From Entamoeba invadens IP1 (taxonomy: Eukaryota; Evosea; Mastigamoebida; Endamoebidae), in contig NW_004443767.1 of NCBI RefSeq assembly GCF_000330505.1, positions 72,475 to 136,474 of the forward strand: 64,000 nt of DNA, given 5' to 3'. This document shows positions 30,149 through 41,713 of the stretch, in pieces. A program made the translations under genes and the position numbers. Within the stretch, counting starts at the first letter, position 1, and each line of letters begins with the position of its first letter. Under the pieces are notes generated by a model that ran no database searches, was not told the DNA's origin, and saw nothing but the letters and a program-made list of their open reading frames with translations.

Positions 30149-30298
30149 TTAATTATTTTCAAGCACCCGAGACGGCCGTAAATAGAAGTCGTTATCTCTC
30201 AGCTTCAATCCGATGTCTATCAGATGTTCTTTCTGTCGTCTTATGAATTCGACAAACCGTTCTTTTATACTTCTTTTTGATGCGTATTTTGTTTGCAT
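30149..30298 (-). CDS. Tiny basic protein, 49 residues, family unknown
   Basis: An ATG-to-TAA frame of 50 codons that stands out from A/T-rich surroundings by its base composition and codon use (CGG, CCG, GTC, CTG). Its core IKERFVEFIRRQKE is repeated in related form (KERFVDFIVRVKE) in the neighbouring 45-residue frame, on the same strand with the same relative position. That shared, frame-specific similarity argues for coding. The peptide is helical and basic, with no signal or membrane segment. Function is unknown; no homologue is recalled. It may instead be an exon of a longer transcript. Confidence 0.5.
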   Translation of the reverse strand: MQTKYASKRSIKERFVEFIRRQKEHLIDIGLKLRDNDFYLRPSRVLENN

Positions 30299-30530
30299 GA
30301 TAAATACTGTATTTTTTGATACATCGGTTGCCTTCTATCTCTTGTTTGTTTCCTACGATGAAATATTCTGTCTAGAACATTTTATTGATTCGAAGTAAAA
30401 CCAACATAATAATATAGTAAAAAGAACTTATAAAAAACTACAATTAATACTAAATTAATTTACTTGATATTGTTTAGTTGTACAATATTGAATAGTAGAA
30501 TAATAAAGAAACTAAAAGAAAACAACCATA

Positions 30531-30668
30531 TTAATCACTCTCGAGTCGAATTGGGGGGTGAAGGTATGCATGCTCTTCTTTCACTCGAACAATAAAGTCT
30601 ACAAATCGTTCTTTCTGTCGGATTACAAATAACACAAATCGCCGTCTTCGCTTCGTTAATCTTCTCAT
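30531..30668 (-). CDS. Tiny basic protein, 45 residues, paralogue of the neighbouring frame
   Basis: ATG-to-TAA, 46 codons, starting with a very basic MRRLTKRRRR run and then the shared KERFVDFIVRVKE core. A TATA-like ATATTTAAAC lies 23 bases upstream of the ATG, at the spacing seen for other genes in this window, which supports its being a separate gene. GC is higher than in flanking DNA. The Arg-rich start could be a nucleic-acid-binding or nuclear-targeting segment; that is inference only. Confidence 0.55.
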   Translation of the reverse strand: MRRLTKRRRRFVLFVIRQKERFVDFIVRVKEEHAYLHPPIRLESD

Positions 30669-30690
30669 CTGATTATTTATGTATTTTAGT

Positions 30691-30700
30691 GTTTAAATAT
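30691..30700 (-). promoter_or_regulatory. TATA-like box for the 45-residue frame
   Basis: Reads ATATTTAAAC on the minus strand, close to the Entamoeba GTATTTAAA(G/C) consensus, 23 bases upstream of the ATG at 30668. Confidence 0.5.
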
Positions 30701-31160
30701 GTCCAAAAAAACAAACTAATTCGTTTGTTTTTTTGTACCTATTTTTTTGCTATTTTTATATTTTGGTTTCATTATTTCTTGTTGTTCTATTTTTGATTTT
30801 TCAAACTATTATAAATCTATTAAAATTTTATAAATTTATTATTTAAAAAACACACAAAAATAATATTCTTTTTGGAACGTGCGAAAACATAACTATTATT
30901 GGTTTGACTGGTTTTTATCTTGATTTTGACATTTTGTGACAAATTGTTTATTTTTTTTGTAATTTAAAATTAAAATTTTATTAAAAATTAATAATAAAAT
31001 AACAAAATGTTTTTTTTTGATTTTTCGTTTATTTTTATTTTAATTTTTATAATAATTACAATAAATAAAAATATTTTTGTTTATGCTTACGTGGTAACAC
31101 ATCATTGTTTACAACCATCCAAAAGATTTAAAAAATAAAAAAAGTACTAAACGAATTAAA
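30701..31160. other. AT-rich gene-free stretch
   Basis: No gene seen. Confidence 0.5.
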
Positions 31161-33158
31161 TTATGAATTAAACAAGTCGCTTGCAATGAGTTCTGCGTGT
31201 TCGTTTTCGTCAGTCACTGCGTTTTGTTTATCTTCAATACCTCTCATTCCGTTTTTGATTTTATTTACCGAGACAATGTTTCTATTCGTCAAACATAGTA
31301 TAATTATTATAATTTTTCTATTAATTCTGATAATAGTATTAACTATTAATTATTATAATTATTCTATTACTTAGTATATAAGAGAACAAACACTGGAGGT
31401 TCAAATTTGGCGATAATATCGAAGATTTGTTTGAAAGAGAGAGCTGGACATACAGATGTTGAGAGGTCGAGTGCAGTGACAGTATCCAGTGATACGATCG
31501 ACATGACGCAAAATGATTGCAGTAACGTGAAATACGTTTCGAACATTTCCGTTGAGAATTTTCTGATCATTTCACAGAACGAGGCAATTTGGCACTTCAC
31601 AAAAATGGCGAGATCGGTCTTCACAGATCGTTGACTCATCAAATGGTTGAATACAACTCGATCAAATCGATCGATAAAAAGTCGGATGAAATAGTTGACT
31701 ACTATCTCTGGAATATGGTCTTTCTTCATAACATCCAAATACTCTTTAAATGGCTCAAATGAAGAAACGGCTCCTCTTCTATCTCGTTAGTCTTTTGTAT
31801 TATTTATCTTAATCATTCAAATGCTTACGTGCTATTCTTTTTCTCTAAAATATTCATTTCAACACTCAAGCATTACACATTTTGAAAAAAAAACTTAGTC
31901 AGAGCAGTTATCATGTTACGTTCAAATTTCCTAAGATATTAACAAAAGTCACACAACACAAACGTTTTGTTCATATCAGTGAAGAAAGGGATGACGTTCT
32001 CTCGAATTTTTGGTTCAATTTCATTATAAACTAATAAAATACTTTTTTTGAGGACTTCAAACAAGTTTTTAACAAAAGCTTTGTGTGCTTCCTTGTCGCT
32101 TCGATTCTTCGGAATGATTTCGTTGTTGACTTGTTTCGTGAGTAGTGTTGTGACGCCAAGCCAATATACATTCCGTGTCGGCGTTTCCAAAGACATCACT
32201 GAAATTTTCTCAAGAACTTCAACTACTTTATTCAGAAACTTCGTCTTCTCACTTTTCACTAAACGGCCCTCACTTAACTTCTCAAAAATCTATTTCTTAG
32301 TCATTTGTATTCTCACGTGCCATTAATTGTGCTTAAAATTTTCATTCGTATGATTTATGTCTATAAATCTTAAAGACATCATCTCACACGTAAGGCCTCA
32401 AATGGTCAAGATTATGTTTTCTTGATATTCAAACCAATGCAATGTGTCTTCTTTTTCTATAAAAAAGTCAGTAGAAACGACATATAACGACAAACAGTTT
32501 CTGCAGTGAGTGGGTGGTGTTTATCCGAAAACGACATATTACTTAAAAATATCTCCGCGAGTATGAATTCGCTCTCTTCTTGTGTGATATCGCCCTCCGC
32601 GACTCTGTTTTGTTTCATAAAACTGACTTCGGTCGCCATTTCATTCAACTTGTCTGTCAGTACTTTTTCCTCTTCCAATTGTCCTTGGATGTCTTCATTA
32701 AGTTGTTCGATCTGCGCAATGACGTCCTCCGAATTTTCGAGTTTTTCAGTCCCTTGAATGACAGTGGCGTCCGTCTGTGTTATTAAATGGAACTTCAATT
32801 TCCCATTTGAAATGGGTAATTCAACTTCATTATCTTCAGAAGAGTCCATATACTTCGACAGGTCGACTTCTATCTTACCTACTAACGAATTCTTACTCTT
32901 CAACACATTCATTAACGAAAGCATTAACGGCTTCTTCAGATAGGTGTACTTCTTCGCATCTCGCTGAATCGTGTCATCAAACGTAAACCCACCAAAATCA
33001 ACACGTCCCTCTTTACACACACACCGCTCCGTTTTGCCACTCTTCTCGCCACACTTCCATTGAACAAATAACATGTACCCAGATACCCCTTTTAAGGTCA
33101 GAACCATGTCTGATATCTCGCACATGACTTTCCACGTCTCGATGTGCTTTCCAAACAT
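31161..33158 (-). CDS. NT-C2, coiled-coil, DIL-domain protein, four exons
   Basis: Exons are 32496-33158, 31964-32289, 31392-31778 and 31161-31281, all joined in phase by GTTTGT donors and TAG acceptors (introns 206, 185 and 110 nt), giving 498 residues. Residues 1-135 match the N-terminal (NT-type) C2 domain of EEIG1/EHBP1 (WKVMCEISDMVLTLKGV, FVQWKCG). A coiled coil follows (about 140-200). The rest fits a DIL domain as in myosin V tails: YWLGVTTLL, then IVVNYFIRLFIDRF, and SFKQIFDIIAKFEPP. DIL and NT-C2 both connect membranes or cargo to actin. No myosin motor is present, so it is probably a membrane-actin adaptor. Confidence 0.78.
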
Positions 33159-33368
33159 TTGGAATGTTTGTTTTATTTCGTTTTATTTTTATTATTATTT
33201 TAATTATTTCTTATTATTAGTAGTTCAAGTAATAATTTACCATTAATAATCAATTTTTTAATTCAATTAATTGTTAAATACTAAAAAATATTATTAAAAA
33301 ATTTTCAACGAGTTAAGTTGACTGATTAATAAGATGTTGAGTAAACATATCCCAATTAGATGTAACTT

Positions 33369-35474
33369 TTACAAAAAGCTCAAATCAAATAGCGGCTTCT
33401 CCTGTTCGGTTTGTGCTTTTCCGGAGTTCGTATTATTCCCCATGTCCGTATTCGTTCCAAGAACATCAAAACCTGACGGAGATTTTTTGAAGTCAAAAAA
33501 GTCATCAATGCTTTGAGCTTTAAGTTCTCTTCCACCATTTAGTGGTTTAGTGTTTCTTTCGGTTTGGACCGAATCTTTGGTACTGTTCTCGAAAAGCGCG
33601 AAGATGTCGTCGACTTTGTGTTGCTTTCCCTCGTTTTTTTCGCTCTTCTGTTGTTTCGTTCCACCATTAAAATCTCGTTCCGTATCTTCGAATCCTTCTA
33701 AACTTTCTTTTTGATTTCCAAGAAAATCGAATGCAATGGAAGGTGCTGTTGATCTTGCTCGTTCCGCCACATTGAAGTCAAAAAATTTGGTTTGATTTTT
33801 GAGATCCTCCCTTGGAGTGTTTGTGGAACTTGGTACAATTGGTGAAGGTGTGACACCTGCACTTACTCGATCAAAGACAACGGTATTCTTTTTTTTATAT
33901 TTTTCTTTTTTTGATGAGATGTATTCCGTCAAATTTACAAGTGAACTCTTCTCTTTTTTACTCAATGCATCTTGATATTCCTTCTCTGATCTTTTTATTC
34001 CACTTCTCCCACTTTTTTTGCACAACACACATACACACGTTCCACCCTTTACAATCTCGGAATGGCTCAAATCCCCAAGCATGATCCTCCAGCACACTGT
34101 GCACCTAAAACATTCAACATGACATATCCCACCGCACTCTACAGTGCAAGGAGCCGTGTTCATAATTGGAAGCCCACAATTTCTGCAACGCACATTCGCG
34201 TAACCAAAGAAACTACTCATCTCATAACATTTACTATAAAATATCGTAAAATTACTATAATTGTATAATAACGGACAAATCTTTGTGATATCTTCTCCGG
34301 CATTGAGTTCTTCTTCCCGTTTTGCAAAGTACACGTCACATATTTGACAATTCAGAAACTCGGTGAAAAATGGTCGAAACGTTTTGTCCGGGTGTTCATC
34401 GCCAACGAGTTTAATCGTTTTTGTGTGACGTGGCGACTTTGTGTCGATCTCGATTTTAGTTGGGTAGAAATTAAAAGAGTCGCGAAGGAACTGGAATAAA
34501 AAGTCGGAGACCAATACGTCAAAGTTTTCGGTTGGTTTTGTTTTGTTTAAGCTGGAACTCATAATATTTTTCTGGACCTTGAAAAGGGAAGATTTGAGAA
34601 AGACGGAACGCACGGTATTGAAGAGGAGTGGATATACGGGGAAACTCAAGAATTCTCTGGCGTCGACGTTGAAAACGTAGACGTCGGAAATGTCAACCTC
34701 CTCGGCTAGTTGGAGAAACGTTGATGATGTACACCCGATAATGAATGGCATCGGTGCATGAGCCAAGTCTAACATCTTTGGAGGAAGAATTGGAATTAAT
34801 ATGTGTTGCCAAACAAAAGGATGTATGAGTGATGAGAATGTGTGAATTGCGATTGAAAGTGTTTGTAACGACTCGGAGATGAATATAAACTTCCGTTCTA
34901 AAAGCAAGTTTGAAAAGACGTCGACAAAAAGTGACGCACCAAATAATTTGAGGAAAAAGGAGGAAACAATGTATGGGGGGTCTACGTTGTCGCGGGAAGA
35001 TGTTGAAAAGGAATAGTTGAATTTGGAAGAAAATATTTTAGACGAGGCAGAGGGGTACGTCGCTTCGAAAAAGTCTTTAGCAATTTGGGAGAATAACTCG
35101 GGGTTTTCTTGCTTCGCAAATAAAAAGTCGATCATCGCGTATATCAACGAAAACTTTTTAAAGTGCGACACGAAAATCAAACATTGAGACGTGTGGTGCA
35201 ACTCCCTCCGACAGTAACAGTAAGATCTTCGGCCATCCAAATCTGTCAGAACAAAAGTGAAGTGATCTGTCTTTTTCTCTGAAGAAGTTAGGTCGTTGTC
35301 AGGAAAGGCAAACTCAAAAAGAGTTGTGTCAATTTTGTCTGAGTGAATTGGTAGACGGAATGGAACGGAAAAAGGGCTGGTTGTGGACGAGTCAAAACTG
35401 AGCATGTCATTCGGTTTAAATAAGAAAATGCCGTTCAACAGAAACCCTGGCCGTGTGGGGATGGCGCCGTCCAT
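33369..35474 (-). CDS. DENN-domain protein with LIM-like zinc finger
   Basis: 701 residues. The first 370 follow uDENN-cDENN-dDENN order: SQCLIFVSHFKKFSLI, ERKFIFISESLQTLSIAIHTFSSLIHPFVWQHILIPILP, then the MPFIIGCTSS segment typical of cDENN. A cysteine-rich domain at about 425-485 (CRNCG, CGGICHVECFRCTVC, CVLC) looks LIM-like, with two zinc knuckles. The C-terminal 200 residues are Ser/Lys-rich and disordered. DENN domains activate Rab GTPases by nucleotide exchange; LIM domains bind proteins, often of the cytoskeleton. Which Rab it acts on cannot be told. Confidence 0.8.
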   Translation of the reverse strand: MDGAIPTRPGFLLNGIFLFKPNDMLSFDSSTTSPFSVPFRLPIHSDKIDTTLFEFAFPDNDLTSSEKKTDHFTFVLTDLDGRRSYCYCRRELHHTSQCLIFVSHFKKFSLIYAMIDFLFAKQENPELFSQIAKDFFEATYPSASSKIFSSKFNYSFSTSSRDNVDPPYIVSSFFLKLFGASLFVDVFSNLLLERKFIFISESLQTLSIAIHTFSSLIHPFVWQHILIPILPPKMLDLAHAPMPFIIGCTSSTFLQLAEEVDISDVYVFNVDAREFLSFPVYPLLFNTVRSVFLKSSLFKVQKNIMSSSLNKTKPTENFDVLVSDFLFQFLRDSFNFYPTKIEIDTKSPRHTKTIKLVGDEHPDKTFRPFFTEFLNCQICDVYFAKREEELNAGEDITKICPLLYNYSNFTIFYSKCYEMSSFFGYANVRCRNCGLPIMNTAPCTVECGGICHVECFRCTVCWRIMLGDLSHSEIVKGGTCVCVLCKKSGRSGIKRSEKEYQDALSKKEKSSLVNLTEYISSKKEKYKKKNTVVFDRVSAGVTPSPIVPSSTNTPREDLKNQTKFFDFNVAERARSTAPSIAFDFLGNQKESLEGFEDTERDFNGGTKQQKSEKNEGKQHKVDDIFALFENSTKDSVQTERNTKPLNGGRELKAQSIDDFFDFKKSPSGFDVLGTNTDMGNNTNSGKAQTEQEKPLFDLSFL

Positions 35475-37885
35475 TTTTTATTTTTCAAAGCTTTTTTAGT
35501 ATTTAAGTTTTGTAACTTTTTAATTGTAAAATTTCAATTATAATTTCAAGATGCATTAATTTGTAAAGTTTTTACAAGTATCAAAAAACGAATAAAACAC
35601 GATATTTATTTTAATTTGGTTATCACATGGTTCGAAAAATCTAGTAGAAAAATTATATTAAAACCCAAAACTGCATTTAAGCTTAAATTTTGAGAAAAAT
35701 ATGACTTTTTAATGAAAATGATGAGTTTTTAGCTGCAAGAAAAATACCCTAAAACCAACTTTTTATATCAGCCAATTTTTATGTTTGATTTCGGGGCGTA
35801 TAAAAATAGTAAAAAAATGCCTAAGCTCTTAAAAACAAAACAAACAGACAGACAACCAAAATTTTAAAATCTGCTGCAAGTTGTTCATTTTTAAAAAATC
35901 AAAATATGTTTAAAAATGAAATTCACGTTCTAGCACAATGAATATAACAGTTTATACTGAAATGATTAAACCATTTTCAGTTGATGTTTTTTTGAATCTC
36001 TTATTTTCATAAACAAACACAATTACATATAGTTTTTTTAACTATTAAAATAAACTAGTCGAATTACTGATTTTTTTAAACATTAAAAATTATGTCAAAA
36101 CAGTTAAATCCCAAAATTGCACAATTCACTTTTTATTCATATTGTAATATAACACTTATGGGCTAAAAAACAATCAAAAAATTGACATTTTTCTATTTTT
36201 ATTATTATTTAGGGTTTTTAAAAAAACAAAAAATATATCCCGAATATTTAAATAAAAAGAATTGTATAAACGTATAATAATAATAATTATTATTTTTGTT
36301 ATAATTGAATAGTAATTATTTTTTTAAAATAATATAAAAACTATTTTTCAGATCAAAAATATATTCTTTTTGATTCGAAAACAAACAACCATTTGTTTTT
36401 TTGTTTATTTTATTTTTTTGTGAAAAAACTTGGTTCATTTTTTTATAGTGCAATGATAATTATAAGATCATTGTTATATAACATTATATTATTATCACTC
36501 ATATTATTAGTTACAGAGCGTATATCAATTTATGGCATAATTGATCAACAAATCAAAATAAACAAAATAACAATTTAAGTGCAATGAATATTACCAATTC
36601 AATTATTGGAATTAATGAAAAGTGCTGGTTCTTTTTTATTATATTATTTGATGAACTTTTAAAAATTTTTTATTGTATTATTTGGTGTTTTATTTTTTCA
36701 TTAATTAATTTAACTAATTTTTAACTATTTGATTATATAAGTTATAAATTTCTTATTTATTGTTATATTAGTATCAAACAATTTTTCAATGGTTAATTTT
36801 GTTTATTTATAAAAACTCAAATTATAAAATTTCTAAATTTTATAATAATTATTACTATTATATGTATATCTTTTGTGCAAATTATTTTACACTTGCAAAG
36901 TTTAAAATTGATTTAATTAAATTATTGCTAAAATTCAAAGAATATTAAAAAAATTCTCAATTTATAATTTCTTTTTTAAATATGTGATCAACTCAAAAAC
37001 ATGTTAAAACAAACACTTTTATTTATCTTAAATAGTAAATTCAAAGCCATTTATTATTTTTTATTTATTCATATTAAAACCAAATTGATTATATTATTCA
37101 ATATTTTATAATTTTTTTTAAAAATCAACAATAATAATATAGAAATTCAAACAAAAAGTGTATGCACAATCAAGTATATTATTTCTGAATATCCAATTTC
37201 TTTTTACAACAGAAACTTTAATTTCAACCAATTTTGTTATTATTTCAATTCAACTATTTACGTTAAAATCTGTTTGTATATTGATTTGAAACTGGATGAT
37301 AACGTTTCTATTTAATTTTCAATGAAAAAGTTTTTTTTAATTATTTTATTTGTTAAATAATATAATAACGTTGTTGTTATTTATTGTTCGACATTTAAAT
37401 TCAAAAATGTTAAAAGCATGTTCATCAATAAAAAATATGACAATACTTAAACAACCTAAAACTTATACTAACAACACTAAATTTTACTTTTTATAAATAT
37501 TAACAATTTTTTTTTACGAAATACACACTTTTTACAAATGAAACAATAACAATTATTATTGTTACATTTATTTGAAACTTTTACAAATATCATTCTGTCA
37601 CACAACGACAAATAATAAAAGTTTACATTTGGTTTTGATAATTTATTTATTTAAAGATATTCAAATTTCACACCAACGTGATGATAATTTATAATATATT
37701 AAACATTTCCCACACTACATAAACTTATAACTCTTATTTGATCACATTATTCTTTTGTATTTTTTTTAAAACAAAAGAGTTGATTATTAGAGTATAAATA
37801 TATATAACAACTTACTTTAAAATACTTTTTTAAATACTTTATTGTAAATATATCCATAGTTTTCAAATCAACTGTTCAAAAATAC
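35475..37885. other. Gene-free AT-rich stretch before the transposon cluster
   Basis: No convincing frame; short frames such as 36393-36578 are A/T-rich chance frames. Confidence 0.55.
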
Positions 37886-37980
37886 TGGCTATTAACTCAC
37901 CTCTCACTTTTAAAACTCACTTGTCAAAAAATGACTCACTACTTCGCTTTTTGACTCACTTTTATAAAAGTAATTCACTA
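37886..37980. repeat. ACTCAC-repeat block, left end of a possible older element
   Basis: Starts TGGCTATTAACTCACC (37886-37901), then four more (A/T)CTCAC or ACTCAC-like units at 15-20-base spacing. Its first 16 bases recur inverted at 42389-42404 with one mismatch. Confidence 0.5.
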
Positions 37981-39343
37981 AAAAATAATTTACTATTTCA
38001 ATGGTTTTTTAAATAATAAAATAAAATTTCTTTAAAATAATAAAATATAGTTTTTATTTAAATTACTATATAAGTATCCACTCAATCAAAAACTTGACCA
38101 TTTGGGCAAATTTGCCATTAATCAAAATAATTTATTTTTGGATTGTGATGAAAAAACAAAAATAAATAACATTTTGATTTACTTAAATTATTTTTGTTAT
38201 TAAATTAAAGTTTTCATAAATGAAAAAAAATATAAAAAATCGATTAATCGATTTTAAAAAAATACTTATTGTGTTCAATAATTATATCGTTGTCAACACG
38301 AAAGATATCGCCATACAAATACAACGAAGTGAATGTGTTGTTACACATTTGAATTTATTATATTACATTTTTAAAATTTGTATCATTTTTGATTTGAACA
38401 GTCAATAAAAAATACAATAAATAATAAATGAGTTTTGTAATAAAAGATATTTTTTAATAAAACAAACAACATTTTAAAGTTAAAACATTGAATAATATAA
38501 AACCAAAATGATAAAAATGATTTTCATCATCTAGAACAATTACATACATTTGTCATAACCCAAACAATTGGTTTAATTGTTTGTTAATTACAACATTACA
38601 TATAATAAAACTACGAATAACAAAGACACAATAACAATAAAGTACACTTTAACTACAAACACAACTTAATATATAAAAATTTAATCATGTTAAATAAAGA
38701 TGTCGGAATAATAACTTATTAGAGTATATGATAAACACGACATTAAACGGCTAAGAATTGTTTATAACCAAAATATCATGTAAATTATTAATGACAACAC
38801 AAACAATGAAAATAATAAATTAGGTTGTATTGATTAATTTCTATGATGAAATTAATTTAATTACTTTAATTATATAATATTGTGATTTTAAAAATAAAGT
38901 CGATGAAAAATATATGTATAATTTTACACGTTTAAAGTTGTTTCTGAGTTGTATACATTTTAATAAATTACAAAAACAAAGTTAGTGGCATTACAAAACC
39001 TTTGAATGTGTAAATAAAAAACATTCGTGTAAATTTTTATTGATATGTTTTTGATAAAATATAAAGAAATAGATAATTTAATTACTGATTGGAGCTTGTG
39101 TTTAATAATTGTGGCATATTGTTTGTTCAATGAAAATAATTTAAGAATTTGTCAAAGTATAATACTTTTTTAAATTAGTCGTTGCGTCGTTATCCATAAA
39201 TATTATACAACAACTTTTATTAACAATTATATACAAGTGTTATTTATTGTTTTATTTTTATTTAATTATCATAATATATTTTTTCTCACAACACATAAAA
39301 TGAAACCATTGTATTTCTTTAACATCACAACAATTATAAAAGG

Positions 39344-39383
39344 AAAATAAAATAAAATAAAATAAAATAAAATAAAATAAAAT
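39344..39383. repeat. (AAAAT)8 microsatellite
   Basis: Eight tandem AAAAT units directly before the hairpin element. Confidence 0.85.
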
Positions 39384-39395
39384 TTAATTTAATTG

Positions 39396-39530
39396 TTCGT
39401 TGTTGGTATGAAGTTACATATTTACAATTAATAAAAATTTACTGTTTATTTTAAACTTCTATTAAAAATATAATACAATTTAAATAAAACATTAAAACTT
39501 TTAAACATGTAACTTCATACTAACAACGAA
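39396..39530. repeat. MITE-like hairpin element, about 135 bp
   Basis: A 24-bp inverted repeat (39396-39419 and 39507-39530, one mismatch, starting TTCGTTGTTG) encloses about 87 bases of A/T DNA. Size and shape suit a miniature inverted-repeat transposon. Confidence 0.55.
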
Positions 39531-39716
39531 AATGATTCCACCAAATTAAATAATATGTATTTGTTTGGGCATAATAGTATTTTGGATAAAAATATAAACA
39601 CATATATATATTAAATATATTAAATTTGTTGTCCAATAGTTTATAACAAAATTGTACAACAACTCAAATCAATTTAATTTAAAATTAAAAATGTAAATTT
39701 TGTCAAATTTTTAATA

Positions 39717-40146
39717 CAGTGCTCATTGGTTTCAAATCGATAATATTTTTTAATAAATCGATTATGTTTTTATATTTTCGACAGTATTTTTTATGGTTTA
39801 TATTGTATTTAATGAATTATATTACTTTTAATGAAATAGACTGTGTTTTTTATAAATTATATTACTTTTAATGAAAGTGGTTATATTTGTTATAAATTAT
39901 ATGGCATTTTTCTAATTTATACAACATTTTTAGTAAAATCAATAGTTTTTTTCTAAAATATATAGGATTTTTGATAACTTATATAACTTTTGTTTGAAAA
40001 TGTTTTGCTTTTTTTACAAATTATTGGATATTCCCGAATATTAGGAATAAAAATACACATAATAAGCAAGTTATTATTTGTTAAAAATACTTAATATGTA
40101 ACTATATTTATACTATTATATAACTAAATTTTAATCTATTTTTATT
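39717..40146 (+). repeat. Left 430-bp terminal inverted repeat of the mariner element
   Basis: Matches 41714-42143 in reverse complement over its whole length as far as I can follow by eye. Confidence 0.9.
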
Positions 40147-40220
40147 TAGAACCTCTTCTCAATGAGGATATTTTTTTAACATAATTATGTATATTTAAAT
40201 AACGGGCAAAAAATGATATC

Positions 40221-41521
40221 ATGCAATTAGATTATATCGACAGAAGAGATCCAGGAGCAAGAAACGACTATCATGAAAATGCACCATTATCCATGCAAGG
40301 GCAACCTGTACAACCTGTAATGTTGCCCCATCAAGATATCCCACCTCTTCAAAAAAGATCACGGGGTCGGCCCCGAAAATTGGATTCAAAAAAGAAGAAA
40401 ATAAATACACGACCTTATTCTCGTGTTACGATTGATCAAAGAGATTCTTTGGTTGAACTATGGAGTAAAAATGGTGATAACATGAATGCTTCACGATATT
40501 CAGAAATAATTGGGATTAAAAAAATAAACATTGAAAAGTATCTTTCAATGTTAAGAAAAGGGATATCAATATATCCAAAAAATCATTATAGAAGACAAAG
40601 CCGTACTTTACCTTTTCAAAAATTGGTAGAAAAAGCCATTGAAGAAGACACAACAACAAAAATAACTTCAATTAGAAAAATGATAGCACAAGAAGAAAAA
40701 TTACGCGAAGAAGAAGATGTTGATGAAATAATTTTGGATATTCCAAAAATATCCAAGGTTGCTGTTACTAAAGAGGACATTGATCTTTATGCACCTTCGA
40801 TATCATCAATTGGAAATTTCATGACTGGTAAAACAGCAACAGGTGAAGAGAGAGAAGTCCCTATTTTTTCTTTCAAAAGAACAAAGACAAGAGGGCCAAC
40901 AAGCAACACGCCAGATAATAAAGAAAAAAGAATTGCAGCAGTAAACACTCTAAGGGGTTATATAACAGGTGGAGCACGTTGGGTTTGTATAGATGAAACC
41001 AGTTGGACTGTAGCATCAACTCCTGCATATGGCTGGTCAGTTAGAGGGAAGGAAGCCTTCATCACAAAATCAAAAGGTGGTCTTCGCCTCACCTCCATAT
41101 GCGCAGTTGATTGTGACGGACTCTCTTATTGCAATGTGGTTTGTGGAACAAACACATTAAATTCGTTCGAAGACTACTTCCGGTACCTAATTCATGAGTA
41201 TGATATAAAACAAAGACAATGCGTTTTTTTGGGTGGATAATTGTGATATTCACAACACTATGAGAAGAATGCTAGATAATACAAACCACACTGTAGTATT
41301 TAATGCTGCGTACTCACCAGCACTAAACCCAATTGAAAATATATTTGGGATCTGGAAAAGTAGGGTTGAAAAAAAATGTGAGGACTTGGAATGGCATCGA
41401 AAATTTTCTTGAAAAAATCAGAGATGGTTTTTTAACTATTAAACCAGAAGAGTGCCAAAGTTGTTTTGAAAATGTTAGGAAAATTGTGTGGCCTCGAGTG
41501 TACAACCAAGAAAATATTTAA
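40221..41521 (+). pseudogene. Mariner/IS630-type transposase with two frameshifts
   Basis: Reading frame 40221-41240 holds a basic N-terminal region with an AT-hook-like RGRPRK (about 48) and a helix-turn-helix segment, then the first catalytic Asp (WVCIDETSW). After a frame change at a T7 run (41224-41230) the second Asp appears (VDNCDIH), then the Glu in SPALNPIEN. A second frame change at an A8 run (41369-41376) is needed to reach the C-terminus at 41521. The catalytic spacing is about 32 residues between Asp2 and Glu. Both breaks lie in homopolymers, so they could be real decay, assembly errors or slippage sites. Confidence 0.85.
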
Positions 41522-41713
41522 TCAAATGTTTTTAAACAATGTATGGTCAATATAGTTCATTTATTAGTCTATTATAATGATATATATAATATATAATATA
41601 TATAATTATATATTCAATAATAAAATATTTGTAATAATTATTGATAAAGTTATATTATAAATTTATTATTTTTATTATGTGTCATAATTGTGAAAATTTG
41701 TATTAAAATAAAT

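Larger units (their letters stand above)
37981..39716. other. Gene-free AT-rich stretch
   Basis: No gene seen apart from the simple repeat and hairpin listed separately. The 62-codon frame at 38220-38408 has no recognisable content. Confidence 0.5.

Noticed and set aside
30213..30398. 61-codon plus-strand frame
   Set aside because: It overlaps the minus-strand 49-codon frame, which has a paralogue and is more likely coding.
31186..31374. 62-codon plus-strand frame
   Set aside because: It is antisense to the last exon of the DIL gene.
31779..31963. An extra small exon after TTAG near 31952 in the DIL gene
   Set aside because: Its frame runs to a stop without a proper donor; the direct ATAG acceptor keeps phase and the DIL domain.
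36393..38408. Short frames at 36393-36578 and 38220-38408
   Set aside because: A/T-driven composition (Ile, Lys, Asn, Phe, Leu), no motif, no promoter element; chance frames.
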